Positions 24,125-32,060 of a DNA stretch of 32,217 nucleotides are shown here, piece after piece. Position 1 is the first letter of the stretch. Each line of letters opens with the position of its first letter. The position numbers were made by a program, and so were the translations under genes. The DNA is taken from positions 1 through 32,217 of the forward strand of contig SVPZ01000029.1 of the NCBI GenBank assembly GCA_015065605.1, in the 5' to 3' direction. The notes under the pieces were generated by a model that saw only the letters and a program-made list of their open reading frames with translations, was not told the origin of the DNA and did not search any database. Source of the DNA: Oscillospiraceae bacterium. GTDB lineage: Bacteria; Bacillota; Clostridia; Oscillospirales; Acutalibacteraceae.

Positions 24125-26329
24125 TTATACCTCCAAAAGACTTCTCGAAATTATTTCATCCTGATATTTTTCGGGAAGCAAAACAAAGGGAGCGGAGAAA
24201 CCGCAGACACGCACGATAATATCGCCGTACTTTTCGGGTTCTGCTTTTGCTTTAATCAGTTCGTCACGGTTAATTACGTTGGGCTGAATTGCCTGCAAAC
24301 CGTTACGTGCAAAAACGCGCAGCAGTGAAGCCATCGCTTCTTCGTTAATCTTTCCTGCAGGAAGAGTTACGGTCATAGAAGCATTGCCCGAAGTCTTCTT
24401 AAAGTCGATATTTTTGAAGCTGTCAAGCATATTATAAAGAGAATCTTTATTTCCGTTTCTTGTGGGAGTAATACCCTGACTCAAGAAATCGCCCGTCTTA
24501 AAACCGTTTGGCAACGCGTTAAGCCATTGACCCGATCTGACTATTTCGGTATAAAGATTAAATCCGACACGACATTTTCCTACTATAATATTTTCAATAT
24601 TATCGCCTATCTTGCAAAGGTCATCGAAAAATCTGCCTGCAAAAGCGGTTACCTCTTCACTACCGTCACCAAAGGATGCAACCTTTAATACCTTTTGTCT
24701 GAGTTCTTCGTTTTCCCAATTTTTAAAGCACTGGTCAAAAAGCTCTTTCATAGTAAAAACTTTTTCGTCAAAGCACAGTTTTTTAATAACGAAAAGTGAA
24801 TCGCATACCTCGGCAAAGCAGGTAAAATAAACCGCTTCTCTGCCGTACTTAATGCCGCCTGCAGTCATATCTTTTTTCATTTTAATACAGGGTTCCATTA
24901 AAGCGGAAAGCGCACAAGCGGGATTAACCTTATCCCAAACCTGAGAACCTCTTGTAGAATAGGAAATTCTGTTTTGAACAATTTGACCTACTACGCTGAT
25001 ATAACTTTCATAAAGTTCATCGAAGGTTTCCGCCTCTAAAAACGATTTAAATTCTACCCCTAAGTTAACCAGTTTTTCGCTTTCTTTTTTCATAAGCCAC
25101 AATAAAGGGTGAACGAGGAAGAAACATTCTCCGCTGTATTTATTGTTATAATCGGGAGTAAGGGCATCCCAACAACCGCCAACAATATAGTTTCTTGCGT
25201 CCTTTAATTCGGTTCCGCATCTTAAAAGCGCAGGAATCATAGTATCATCGTTTTCGTAAATGCTGTAGCTTTGACCTTTGGTTAAAGATCTGCTTATAAG
25301 TCTTAAATATTCCTCGGGAGAATTTTCACTGAAACGGCACATAAACTTAGGATAGGTACAGTTAAGAGTATCTCTTGCATCAATAAAGAGCTTGGTAACA
25401 CCGTTATAAACAGGCTCGCCGTTTTCATCGCAACCGCCCAAGGTAAGAGTATTTTCGAGTTCATAAGAAACAACGCCGTCGAACTTTTCTCGTCTGTCGT
25501 TTGTAGCATCAAAGAAAATTAGGAAACGTGAAACGAGATCAAGCATTTCTTCTTCGCTGACACCGTTAGCTTTATCCTTTTCGTAAAGGTCTTTTAGCAA
25601 AACGTCTGCTCTGCCCATAGAACTGAATCCATAGCCTTCGATAGTGCCTAACGCCTTTCTCATAAATCCCATAGTGCAAAGACCCTCGTGAAAGGTTTTG
25701 GGAGGATTAAAGGGCACTCTTTCGGTTATCTCGGCAAGTTCAAAATTACCCTTTTCTCTCGCTTTATCCGCCAGGCGAAGAGCAATTTTATGAAGGGCTT
25801 TAATTCCTGCTTCAGCGCAATTAATAAAATCGGTTTCTTGGTCGTTTGCGCAGGTCTTTTTTGCTTCGCTCAATTCATCAAGCACACCCGAAAGTCCGAC
25901 ACTGAATACCTTTTTCATAGGAATTCCCATATGCATAAAATCGGCGAATATACCGCACTGAGAATACAAACCACCTATTGTTTTATATTTTTTATAATTT
26001 TCGGGGTCGTACTCTTCATAGAGATGCTCATTTCTTCTGATAAGCCAGCCGTTAGCGTGTTCACCGCCTCTGTCATATCTGCCGTCACACCACGCAAGAA
26101 GCGCACCGGTTTCAAAAGCAAAAGGAATATCGTCAAATATAACGGGAGTGAAGTTATCGGCTATTACCTCGTAAAACTTTGCTTTAAGTTGATAACTCGT
26201 TGCATCCTTATGATTTTCAGCATATTCATCCATAATACCGAAAACCTTAACTCTGAGTTCCTCCACCATATCGGGAAGTTTTTCAAAATAATAATCATAT
26301 AAAGTGTTTTTAAGTTGTTCATAATTCAT
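24125..26329 (-). CDS. Glycyl-radical enzyme of unknown substrate
   Basis: A 734-residue glycyl-radical enzyme (formate acetyltransferase/dehydratase superfamily), oxygen-sensitive and cytosolic. The radical loop is RVCGFSAPF with Gly710 and QDEIISRS behind. The catalytic cysteine is probably Cys386 in YIVGGCWDALTP. Known dehydratases have C-x-E here and pyruvate formate-lyase has two adjacent cysteines; this protein has C-W-D. DMTAGGIKYG and the His/Arg-rich GGEHANGWLIRRNEHLYEEY region are also visible. It is shorter than the ~790-840 usual for dehydratase types. GAAAGGTGG lies upstream. An AraC regulator is divergent from it. No microcompartment genes are near. Confidence 0.9.
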   Translation of the reverse strand: MNYEQLKNTLYDYYFEKLPDMVEELRVKVFGIMDEYAENHKDATSYQLKAKFYEVIADNFTPVIFDDIPFAFETGALLAWCDGRYDRGGEHANGWLIRRNEHLYEEYDPENYKKYKTIGGLYSQCGIFADFMHMGIPMKKVFSVGLSGVLDELSEAKKTCANDQETDFINCAEAGIKALHKIALRLADKAREKGNFELAEITERVPFNPPKTFHEGLCTMGFMRKALGTIEGYGFSSMGRADVLLKDLYEKDKANGVSEEEMLDLVSRFLIFFDATNDRREKFDGVVSYELENTLTLGGCDENGEPVYNGVTKLFIDARDTLNCTYPKFMCRFSENSPEEYLRLISRSLTKGQSYSIYENDDTMIPALLRCGTELKDARNYIVGGCWDALTPDYNNKYSGECFFLVHPLLWLMKKESEKLVNLGVEFKSFLEAETFDELYESYISVVGQIVQNRISYSTRGSQVWDKVNPACALSALMEPCIKMKKDMTAGGIKYGREAVYFTCFAEVCDSLFVIKKLCFDEKVFTMKELFDQCFKNWENEELRQKVLKVASFGDGSEEVTAFAGRFFDDLCKIGDNIENIIVGKCRVGFNLYTEIVRSGQWLNALPNGFKTGDFLSQGITPTRNGNKDSLYNMLDSFKNIDFKKTSGNASMTVTLPAGKINEEAMASLLRVFARNGLQAIQPNVINRDELIKAKAEPEKYGDIIVRVCGFSAPFVLLPEKYQDEIISRSLLEV

Positions 26330-26362
26330 AATGTTAAACCACCTTTCTGTTGGTACATTTTC

Positions 26363-26391
26363 ATTCTACTCATTATTAAATAAAATGACAA
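26363..26391 (-). promoter_or_regulatory. Promoter of the GRE operon
   Basis: On the minus strand TTGTCA (26391-26386), a 17-base spacer and TAGAAT (26368-26363), both a little off consensus, as expected for an activator-dependent promoter. Confidence 0.6.
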
Positions 26392-26415
26392 TGTAAAAAC
26401 AACTGCTTTTTGCAC

Positions 26416-26439
26416 AAAACGGAACATTTTTGCCGTTTT
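26416..26439. promoter_or_regulatory. Inverted repeat between divergent promoters, possible AraC site
   Basis: AAAACGG (26416-26422) and CCGTTTT (26433-26439) form an inverted repeat midway between the GRE and AraC promoters. Its position fits an operator for the AraC protein, though AraC proteins more often use direct repeats. Confidence 0.35.
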
Positions 26440-26442
26440 TTA

Positions 26443-26471
26443 TTGACTATTTTTAAATTTCATTGTATAAT
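26443..26471 (+). promoter_or_regulatory. Promoter of the first AraC regulator
   Basis: TTGACT (26443-26448), 17-base spacer, perfect TATAAT (26466-26471). It is stronger than the divergent GRE promoter. Confidence 0.8.
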
Positions 26472-26493
26472 TCACGGGTGGAGATGATAATTT

Positions 26494-27240
26494 ATGACAA
26501 ATCATATTTTAAAAATCCTTAGTATATATACCTATGTCACCGATAAAACAAATTGGACGAACACTATGCCGAAAGACATTAATATTATTTCTTATCAAAT
26601 AGACGGCAGATACGACCATACTTTTAATTTCGGTAAATTAGAGGTTAAAAAAGACCACGTTTTTAATATTGCTCCGAACGAGCATTACAGTGTTAAAAAA
26701 ATCAAAAAGGGGTCTTCAATTTGCATTACCTTTACTTCCGATACACCTGTAAAAACCGAATTGATAGACTGTTCATCAAACCCTCGTTTTGCCATACTTT
26801 TCAGAAGATTGCTCACCTATAAAAGCATTGGTATAAAATCGAATTACTATATGGCGTTATCGATACTTTACGAAATACTTTCCCTTTTAAATAAAAATCC
26901 GCACGAAGAATCAAAAAATTCCACTACCCACGTTTTTTCAGAAGCACACGACTATTTAATAAACAATTTTTACAATCAAGATATCAACCTTATTGCGCTG
27001 TCAAAAAATTCAGGTCTTAGCGATAAATACTTTAGAGAAACCTTCAAAAAGCTTTATGGTTCAACCCCTACGCAGTTTCTTATAAATCTTCGTCTTAACG
27101 AAGCCGCAAAGCTTTTATCTCTCGGTTTTTTATCGGTCAGCGAGGTTGCGGAATCGGTAGGAATAAGCGACGTGTATTATTTCAGCCGACTGTTTAAAAA
27201 GAAGTTTTCTATACCACCCAGCCAATTTAAAAACGAGTAG
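26494..27240 (+). CDS. AraC family regulator, likely for the GRE operon
   Basis: A 248-residue regulator. Residues about 1-110 form a cupin-like N-terminal domain (HTFNFGKLEVKKDHVFNIAP); residues ~150-248 hold the two helix-turn-helix units, with INLIALSKNSGLSDKYFRET and SVSEVAESVGISDVYYFSRL, then FKKKFSIPPSQFKN. It is divergent from the glycyl-radical enzyme, 164 bases away, and probably activates it upon binding its substrate or a related compound. The last codons form part of the terminator stem. Confidence 0.9.
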   Translation: MTNHILKILSIYTYVTDKTNWTNTMPKDINIISYQIDGRYDHTFNFGKLEVKKDHVFNIAPNEHYSVKKIKKGSSICITFTSDTPVKTELIDCSSNPRFAILFRRLLTYKSIGIKSNYYMALSILYEILSLLNKNPHEESKNSTTHVFSEAHDYLINNFYNQDINLIALSKNSGLSDKYFRETFKKLYGSTPTQFLINLRLNEAAKLLSLGFLSVSEVAESVGISDVYYFSRLFKKKFSIPPSQFKNE

Positions 27241-27260
27241 TATTGCACTACTCGTTTTTT
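27231..27260. terminator. Shared terminator of AraC-1 and the MocA gene
   Basis: ACGAGTAGT / ACTACTCGT with loop ATTGC, flanked by A and T runs. The stop codon TAG of the AraC gene lies inside the left arm. It can act for both convergent genes. A near-identical hairpin ends the second AraC gene. Confidence 0.9.
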
Positions 27261-27262
27261 CG

Positions 27263-28414
27263 TTAAATAAATTCAGTTGTCCAGTCTGCATCCCAAGGAT
27301 AGCGAACGGTGATAACCTCTCCGCCGCGTCTTGCGGATTCTTCAGCATAAATTCCGGGAAGAGTCATCGCAAGACCTGCTTTCAAGGTGACGATATCACC
27401 TTTTCCTTCACACAGCATTTTAACAAAATTATCTATCATAGCAAAATCAATAGAATCGTGTCTATCGTCAACGTCGCCGTTAACCTTTGGGTTATCTGCA
27501 TAAGCAGGCGGCATAAATTCACCGCCGATTTCTTTAAGATTCGTATCTAATTCTTTGGTAGAATTATAGCGAATAACGGGTTTATCAAAGCGGTCAATAC
27601 GCTCCATATATCCTTCTGTACCAAACACACGGTAATTGTGATGACCTATTTCTGCACGGCAACGTTTATTACGCATAAGTCTGATAACAACGCCCGACGG
27701 AGTCTGGAAATTTGCGCACATCATATCGTCACCTATAGATGTTCTGTACTCGCTTTTATCCGCGTGCTGTCCCGTACCAAAGCAACTTACCTTACAAATT
27801 TCCTCGTCAAGTATATTTAAAAGCGGTCCTAAAGAATGTGTACAGTATCTTATCGGGATAAGCAGACGTCGCCAGTCGCCGTTTTCATTAAGATGTACAC
27901 TCATATCCGATCCCGGCATAGACCAATGAATATACTCAGCCTCCATACAGTAAGGCTTTCCGAGTAAGCCTTTATCATAAAATTCTTTAAGCAAAACTGC
28001 AAATTTTTGATAATTCGGATTAGCGCCCGTATAAATTACAGCCTTACTGCTTTCAGCAGCTTTCCATAATTCCTCTGCTTCCTTTAAGTTAGCCACTACG
28101 GGAATATCCGACAGCACGTTTACGTTATAATTTAACGCTTTTGTGCAAAATTGAGCGTGAATATCAGCGCCTGTTTCCACAAATACCGCATCCAAATTTG
28201 CTTCACTAAGCATTCTTTCGTAATCCTCGTAAAAAGCCGCATCGGGAAACATATCATTAAGCGCTGCATTAGAAAGCCATTGTTTTTTATACCAGTTATC
28301 AGGCTTAATATCACAAGCGGCGGTAATTACCACGTTTTCAAAATCTGCCGCTATTTTCAAAAGCGCCCTACCGCGATGTCCAAGCCCTACAACACCCAAA
28401 CGTATTTGTTTCAT
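27263..28414 (-). CDS. Gfo/Idh/MocA family oxidoreductase
   Basis: A 383-residue NAD(P)-dependent oxidoreductase. Residues 1-125 form a Rossmann domain (RLGVVGLGHRGRALL; AACDIKPDN; NVLSDIPVVANLKEAEEL in the EKP position, here DIP). The rest is the substrate domain with MEAEYIHWSMPG, GDWRRLLIPIRYCTHSLGPL (the family's catalytic His-containing helix) and MCANFQTPSGVVIRL. EKP is altered to S-D-I-P, so the usual catalytic Lys is missing and a hydrolytic or glycosidase-like (GH109-type) role is also possible. It is divergent from the second AraC gene. Confidence 0.85.
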   Translation of the reverse strand: MKQIRLGVVGLGHRGRALLKIAADFENVVITAACDIKPDNWYKKQWLSNAALNDMFPDAAFYEDYERMLSEANLDAVFVETGADIHAQFCTKALNYNVNVLSDIPVVANLKEAEELWKAAESSKAVIYTGANPNYQKFAVLLKEFYDKGLLGKPYCMEAEYIHWSMPGSDMSVHLNENGDWRRLLIPIRYCTHSLGPLLNILDEEICKVSCFGTGQHADKSEYRTSIGDDMMCANFQTPSGVVIRLMRNKRCRAEIGHHNYRVFGTEGYMERIDRFDKPVIRYNSTKELDTNLKEIGGEFMPPAYADNPKVNGDVDDRHDSIDFAMIDNFVKMLCEGKGDIVTLKAGLAMTLPGIYAEESARRGGEVITVRYPWDADWTTEFI

Positions 28415-28434
28415 AACAACACTCCTTTTTGTTC

Positions 28435-28462
28435 ATTATACCATAATAAAGCAATATGTAAA
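28435..28462 (-). promoter_or_regulatory. Promoter of the MocA gene
   Basis: On the minus strand TTTACA (28462-28457), a 16-base spacer and a perfect TATAAT (28440-28435); AAGGAG precedes the ATG. Confidence 0.68.
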
Positions 28463-28503
28463 TGCAATATTTCCGTTTTACAAAGCAAAAAAGTGCGATT
28501 ATC

Positions 28504-28532
28504 TTGATTTTAAACCACAAAAATGATATATT
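28504..28532 (+). promoter_or_regulatory. Promoter of the second AraC regulator
   Basis: TTGATT (28504-28509), 17-base spacer, TATATT (28527-28532), then AAGGAG at 28539-28544. Confidence 0.7.
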
Positions 28533-28552
28533 AAAACTAAGGAGTGATTAAA

Positions 28553-29374
28553 GTGAGCGATATTTGTCAGTTTATACCGCCAAAAGAACGTCCCGCTGAA
28601 CTTAGTTTTTTTCACTTTGTTTATGAAACGGAGTTAAAACGCCTTAAGCAACCCTTTTCACACAGCAATTACTATGTGCACGTTGTATTTAAAGGTGACG
28701 TTACCTTAAACACGTCAGAAAAAAGCTATCGTCTAAAACGGGGCGACGTATTTTTTACTCAGCCCTTTCAAAAATATACTTTAAATGCCGAAAACAATTT
28801 TTCTTATATGTATATCAGTTTTAACGGTAAAGGTGCACTCCCCCTTCTTAACGAACACAACGTAAGTAAAGAAAACTGTGTATTTTACAATTTAGAAAAT
28901 ATTATACCTTTTTGGATAGATTCAATACGTAGATTAAAACCGTCCAACGCTAATACAATCGCCGAAAGTGTTCTGCTTTACACCTTTTCGTTTATCGACG
29001 TAAATAAAACCGAACGCTTTGAAAAGATTGAAGATAAATTTGACAGTATAATAGATTATCTCAGTCTTAATTTTACTTCCAACGACCTTTGCCTTAAAAA
29101 AATCGCAGAACTGTTTTTCTATACCGAAAAGCATTTATCTCACCTTTTTGTTAAAAAGACGGGTAAAAAATTCACACAACACGTTAACCAACTGCGAATA
29201 CAGTACGCTATGGGAATTTTAAAGGAGAAAGACGTAACACTTGAAGAGGTTGCCTCACGTTGCGGATTTAGTGATAAATTCTATTTTGCAAAGGTTTTCA
29301 AAAAAATTGTAGGCAAAACCCCAACAGCATATCTGAATGAATTAAAAAGAAAACAACCAATTAAAAACGAGTAG
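28553..29374 (+). CDS. AraC family regulator, likely for the MocA gene
   Basis: A 273-residue regulator. An N-terminal cupin-like domain (FSHSNYYVHVVFKGDVTLNT; RLKRGDVFFTQPFQKYTL) senses an effector, probably a sugar or sugar acid. The C-terminal ~100 residues carry the HTH units with CLKKIAELFFYTEKHLSHLF and TLEEVASRCGFSDKFYFAKV, ending FKKIVGKTPTAYLNE. GTG 28553 is preferred since AGGAG lies eight bases upstream; the GTG at 28544 would overlap that site. It is divergent from the MocA gene, 138 bases away. It shares only family-level likeness with the first AraC protein. Confidence 0.9.
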   Translation: MSDICQFIPPKERPAELSFFHFVYETELKRLKQPFSHSNYYVHVVFKGDVTLNTSEKSYRLKRGDVFFTQPFQKYTLNAENNFSYMYISFNGKGALPLLNEHNVSKENCVFYNLENIIPFWIDSIRRLKPSNANTIAESVLLYTFSFIDVNKTERFEKIEDKFDSIIDYLSLNFTSNDLCLKKIAELFFYTEKHLSHLFVKKTGKKFTQHVNQLRIQYAMGILKEKDVTLEEVASRCGFSDKFYFAKVFKKIVGKTPTAYLNELKRKQPIKNE

Positions 29375-29394
29375 TATAGCACTACTCGTTTTTT
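29363..29394. terminator. Shared terminator of AraC-2 and the sialidase-like gene
   Basis: ACGAGTAGT / ACTACTCGT with loop ATAGC, with the AraC stop codon inside the left arm and T6 after. Apart from the loop it equals the terminator at 27231-27260. It lies two bases from the stop of the convergent sialidase-like gene. Confidence 0.9.
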
Positions 29395-29396
29395 CC

Positions 29397-30509
29397 TTAA
29401 ACATCAGGCTTACTTATTATTTTAATATCGAACTTAAAGTCATCACGCATAATATCTTCTTCGGTGAAGCTTGTAAAAAGTATTTCCTTTGCGCCCGTAC
29501 GTTCTCTGTCATAAACAAGATAAATTCTGCCGTCATAAAAATCAACGTCAGGATAAGAAAGGTCACGTCTTTCATCAATTAATCTCTTATATTTCCAAGT
29601 GACGCCGTCATCCTCTGAAAGATATACCGTCATATTCGTTCTGTCTTTTCTATCATCGTTATTTATAAGCAACACTCTACCGCTTGGAGTACGGGAAATA
29701 TAAAATCTTGTATGAGGAGAGTCAATATCGGTTAAAACAGCATCGCTCCATGTAAGTCCACCGTCAAACGAATAACTTTCCGCCAAACTGCCCTTATAGG
29801 TTCTGGCCAACATTCTGATAGAACCGTCTTTCTTTTCATACGCCATAGTTTCATCGAATGCGGTACCGATTTTCTTTGAACCGTAATATCGTTTATAGCT
29901 TTCCCCTTTATCGTCCGAAATGCTATATCCGTATTTGTCACAAAGCTGGTCGTAATTAAAGTTTATCCATCTTCCGCTGCTTAATACAAGAGGTTTACAG
30001 CGCAAGAAACCTTTGTCCAAATATCTCGGCTCAGAAAAAGTTAACTTTTCAGCATCGGGGTCATCGCAAACCGTCACCCATTCAGCGTGTTCGAAATCGG
30101 GAAACTGATAGTTGTCAACTATAACCCACGGTTGACCTTCTTTAATTTGCGGTTTTTCATCCGTTGCTAAAAGAGTATTGTTTTGCACCCAAAAAACGTA
30201 AAGTTTTCCGTCAGGAGCGGTCCAGAGTTGTATATCAAGAGCGTGAATAAGTAATTCCTTATTACTTGGTATTACCAAGACGTTATCGCTCCAGTTTTTT
30301 CCAAAATCATCGCTATATATAAGCAGATTATAGTTATCCATATGAGGCTCTTTTGTTCCGCCCGAATACCAACCCATAAAAATTCTGCCGCCCTTTGAAA
30401 TGGCAATGGTGGGACATCCCTGAAACTTTCTTATTTTTTCACAGTATTTTTCATCCTTAGGATATAAAAGTAAATCACAAGAAATTTTCGAAGCATTATT
30501 TCCCTTCAT
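29397..30509 (-). CDS. Sialidase-fold (BNR/Asp-box) protein
   Basis: A 370-residue six-bladed beta-propeller with four Asp boxes: SDDFGKNW, SDDKGESY, SFDGGLTW and SEDDGVTW. PTIAISKGGRIFMGWYSGG is the N-terminal Arg-containing region, and SYPDVDFYDGRIYLVYDRERTGAKEI ends the propeller. No signal peptide is seen, so it acts in the cytosol, possibly on imported oligosaccharides. True sialidase activity is doubtful: the arginine triad and Tyr/Glu pair cannot be assigned without alignment. GAGGTG lies upstream of ATG 30509. It begins nine bases after the YcxB-like gene and probably shares its promoter. Confidence 0.82.
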   Translation of the reverse strand: MKGNNASKISCDLLLYPKDEKYCEKIRKFQGCPTIAISKGGRIFMGWYSGGTKEPHMDNYNLLIYSDDFGKNWSDNVLVIPSNKELLIHALDIQLWTAPDGKLYVFWVQNNTLLATDEKPQIKEGQPWVIVDNYQFPDFEHAEWVTVCDDPDAEKLTFSEPRYLDKGFLRCKPLVLSSGRWINFNYDQLCDKYGYSISDDKGESYKRYYGSKKIGTAFDETMAYEKKDGSIRMLARTYKGSLAESYSFDGGLTWSDAVLTDIDSPHTRFYISRTPSGRVLLINNDDRKDRTNMTVYLSEDDGVTWKYKRLIDERRDLSYPDVDFYDGRIYLVYDRERTGAKEILFTSFTEEDIMRDDFKFDIKIISKPDV

Positions 30510-30518
30510 AAGACACCT

Positions 30519-31064
30519 CTAATATCTATCAATAGTTGCGCACTTTGTCGCTAAAAATTCCAAAAATTCATTATATTGTTCTATAGATTCAAAACAAGAA
30601 ACAGGCAAAACGTAAGACATAGCGTTATTGATATGTATATAAATGTTCTTATTTTCAATTACACTGATTCTTTCAATTGCTATATATTTATTTTCCGTTT
30701 TGTTTTCGGGAGTGATTTCCACAAACGCTTCATCATAAAATTCTATAACCGATTCAGGCGAATAAGCCATTTTGCCGGTAGTCTTTTGATGCTTTAAAGC
30801 AAATTTTACTGATAGCGACAGTAATAAAGTTACTGTAAACAAAAGCACTGTCAAACAAGCTAACAAAGGCACCGTGCTCAAGAAAGATTCCAATGTAAAC
30901 CCGCTTATAATTAGCGAAACAGCAACGTAAATTACCATAATTAAAAGAATAGTAATTCTGAGTAAGTTAGTCGATTTCTTTCCATAATACGATTTAGAAA
31001 GCATAAATTTGTTATATTCCAAATAAGCCTTGTCATCCATAGTAACGTTAAACCGAAATTTCAT
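30519..31064 (-). CDS. YcxB-like membrane protein
   Basis: A 181-residue protein with two membrane segments (about residues 34-54 and 60-88), a short N-terminal soluble part (FRFNVTMDDKAYLEYNKF) and a C-terminal domain with IEFYDEAFVEITPENKTENKYIAIERI and YVLPVSCFESIEQYNEFLEFL. This layout fits the YcxB-like family of unknown function. ATG 31064 follows AGGCGG by seven bases. Its promoter is part of a repeat shared with the next gene upstream. Confidence 0.75.
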   Translation of the reverse strand: MKFRFNVTMDDKAYLEYNKFMLSKSYYGKKSTNLLRITILLIMVIYVAVSLIISGFTLESFLSTVPLLACLTVLLFTVTLLLSLSVKFALKHQKTTGKMAYSPESVIEFYDEAFVEITPENKTENKYIAIERISVIENKNIYIHINNAMSYVLPVSCFESIEQYNEFLEFLATKCATIDRY

Positions 31065-31085
31065 CAAATCACCGCCTTTAAGAGC

Positions 31086-31114
31086 AGTATAGCATAAAAG
31101 CGGTGGAGGAGCAA
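31086..31114 (-). promoter_or_regulatory. Promoter of the YcxB-sialidase unit
   Basis: On the minus strand TTGCTC (31114-31109), a 17-base spacer and TATACT (31091-31086). It lies at the edge of the repeated intergenic module. Confidence 0.6.
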
Positions 31115-31222
31115 GATTTATTCATTATTCGTTAGCCGTGCGACTTCATTTTTCATTATTCATTTGAAAATCCGTTTTCTTTTAATGAATAATGAATGAT
31201 GAAAAATGAATAGTGAATAATA

Positions 31223-31264
31223 CAAACAAAAATCCGCCCACTTTCGTGAACAGATTTTCGTTTG
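31223..31264 (-). terminator. Terminator of the SecD-like lipoprotein gene
   Basis: Stem from CAAAC to GTTTG with interior wobbles and a GAAA loop (minus strand), followed by UUUUUG. About 50 bases after the lipoprotein stop. Homologous to the hairpin at 31962-32003. Confidence 0.65.
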
Positions 31265-31313
31265 AGTGTTTTGAACTTAGTGGCACGAATGAAATGCGCC
31301 TAAAAACCAAGAT

Positions 31314-31808
31314 TTACTTAACCAGTTTATTAAAAAATGAAATTAATTCGTCATAATTATTATAATTAGAAATTATTACAATACCATCAGTTATTTCATC
31401 AACAACCGTTGGAGAAGATAAAATCTGTTCATCCAAAACAATATACAATTTTTTACCTATGTTCTCTTTTGTTGCGTTTGCAAAAGCAATAGTTCCTTGT
31501 TCATTGAATTCGAGTTGTATATAATAACTGTTATATTCTGACCATTTCGCAGAGACAAACATAATATCAGAGGAATCAAGCAAAACATTATTCTCTTCAT
31601 CTATAAATTGTATTATGTTCTCAGTAGAAACCCCAGACTGCTTATATAAATATGTCCCGTCTGCAAGTTCTGTGTATTTTTCTTTTTCTTGCTGAGCTTT
31701 TGCGGCTTCTTCATTGCCATTTAATTTATTTACAATAGGATTCAAATCACAAGCAGACAAACTTAAAATCACAATAATAACTGTTATTAACACAAATATT
31801 CTTTTCAT
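31314..31808 (-). CDS. Lipoprotein with a SecD P1-head-like domain
   Basis: A 164-residue lipoprotein: the signal MKRIFVLITVIIVILSLSAC gives lipidated Cys20 in LSAC. The segment YIQLEFNEQGTIAFANATKENIGKKLYIVL, then DEQILSSPTVVDEITDGIVII, follows the pattern of the SecDF P1 head domain (strand, F-T-x-x-N-I-G-K, VLD, P-x-V, G). No other SecD parts are present, so it is a stand-alone domain on the outer face of the membrane. It may bind a peptide or membrane protein; its role is unknown. AAGG lies upstream. Flanked by the two copies of the intergenic module. Confidence 0.72.
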   Translation of the reverse strand: MKRIFVLITVIIVILSLSACDLNPIVNKLNGNEEAAKAQQEKEKYTELADGTYLYKQSGVSTENIIQFIDEENNVLLDSSDIMFVSAKWSEYNSYYIQLEFNEQGTIAFANATKENIGKKLYIVLDEQILSSPTVVDEITDGIVIISNYNNYDELISFFNKLVK

Positions 31809-31829
31809 AAAATCACCGACCTTGGGTTT

Positions 31830-31858
31830 AGTATAGCATAAAAGCGGCGGAGCCGCAA
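31830..31858 (-). promoter_or_regulatory. Promoter of the SecD-like lipoprotein gene
   Basis: On the minus strand TTGCGG (31858-31853), a 17-base spacer and TATACT (31835-31830); equivalent to the promoter at 31086-31114. Confidence 0.6.
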
Positions 31859-31961
31859 TAATTATTCATTATTCATTAGCCGAAGGCGACTTCAATATTC
31901 ATTATTCATTTGAAAATCCGTTTTCTTTTAATGAATAATGAATGATGAAAAATGAATAATA

Positions 31962-32003
31962 CAAACAAAAATCCGTCCTCTTGCGAGAACGGATTTTCGT
32001 TTG
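31962..32003 (-). terminator. Terminator of hppA
   Basis: On the minus strand CGTTCTC GCAA GAGGACG extended by AAAAUC / GAUUUU and CAAAC / GUUUG pairs, followed by a U-run. About 58 bases after the hppA stop. Confidence 0.75.
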
Positions 32004-32060
32004 GGTGTTTTGAACTTAATGACATGAATAAAATGTGCCTGAAAGCCAAAGTCGCAATAA

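Larger units (their letters stand above)
31086..31312. repeat. Duplicated intergenic module, copy 1
   Basis: About 225 bp closely matching 31830-32051. From left: promoter (minus), a long foldback built of TTCATTATTCAT words and their reverse complements (about 31117-31222), then a terminator-like hairpin (31223-31264), then GTGTTTTGAACTTAGTGGCACGAA. The foldback could extrude as a cruciform. It fills the whole space between the lipoprotein and YcxB genes. Confidence 0.85.
31830..32051. repeat. Duplicated intergenic module, copy 2
   Basis: Matches 31086-31312 along nearly all its length: promoter, ATTCATTATTCAT foldback, terminator hairpin, and GTGTTTTGAACTTAATGACATGAA. It occupies the space between hppA and the lipoprotein gene. 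Confidence 0.85.

Noticed and set aside
24125-26329. Calling the glycyl-radical enzyme pyruvate formate-lyase
   Set aside because: It lacks the adjacent Cys-Cys of PflB, and its activase has the extra ferredoxin clusters of the dehydratase type.
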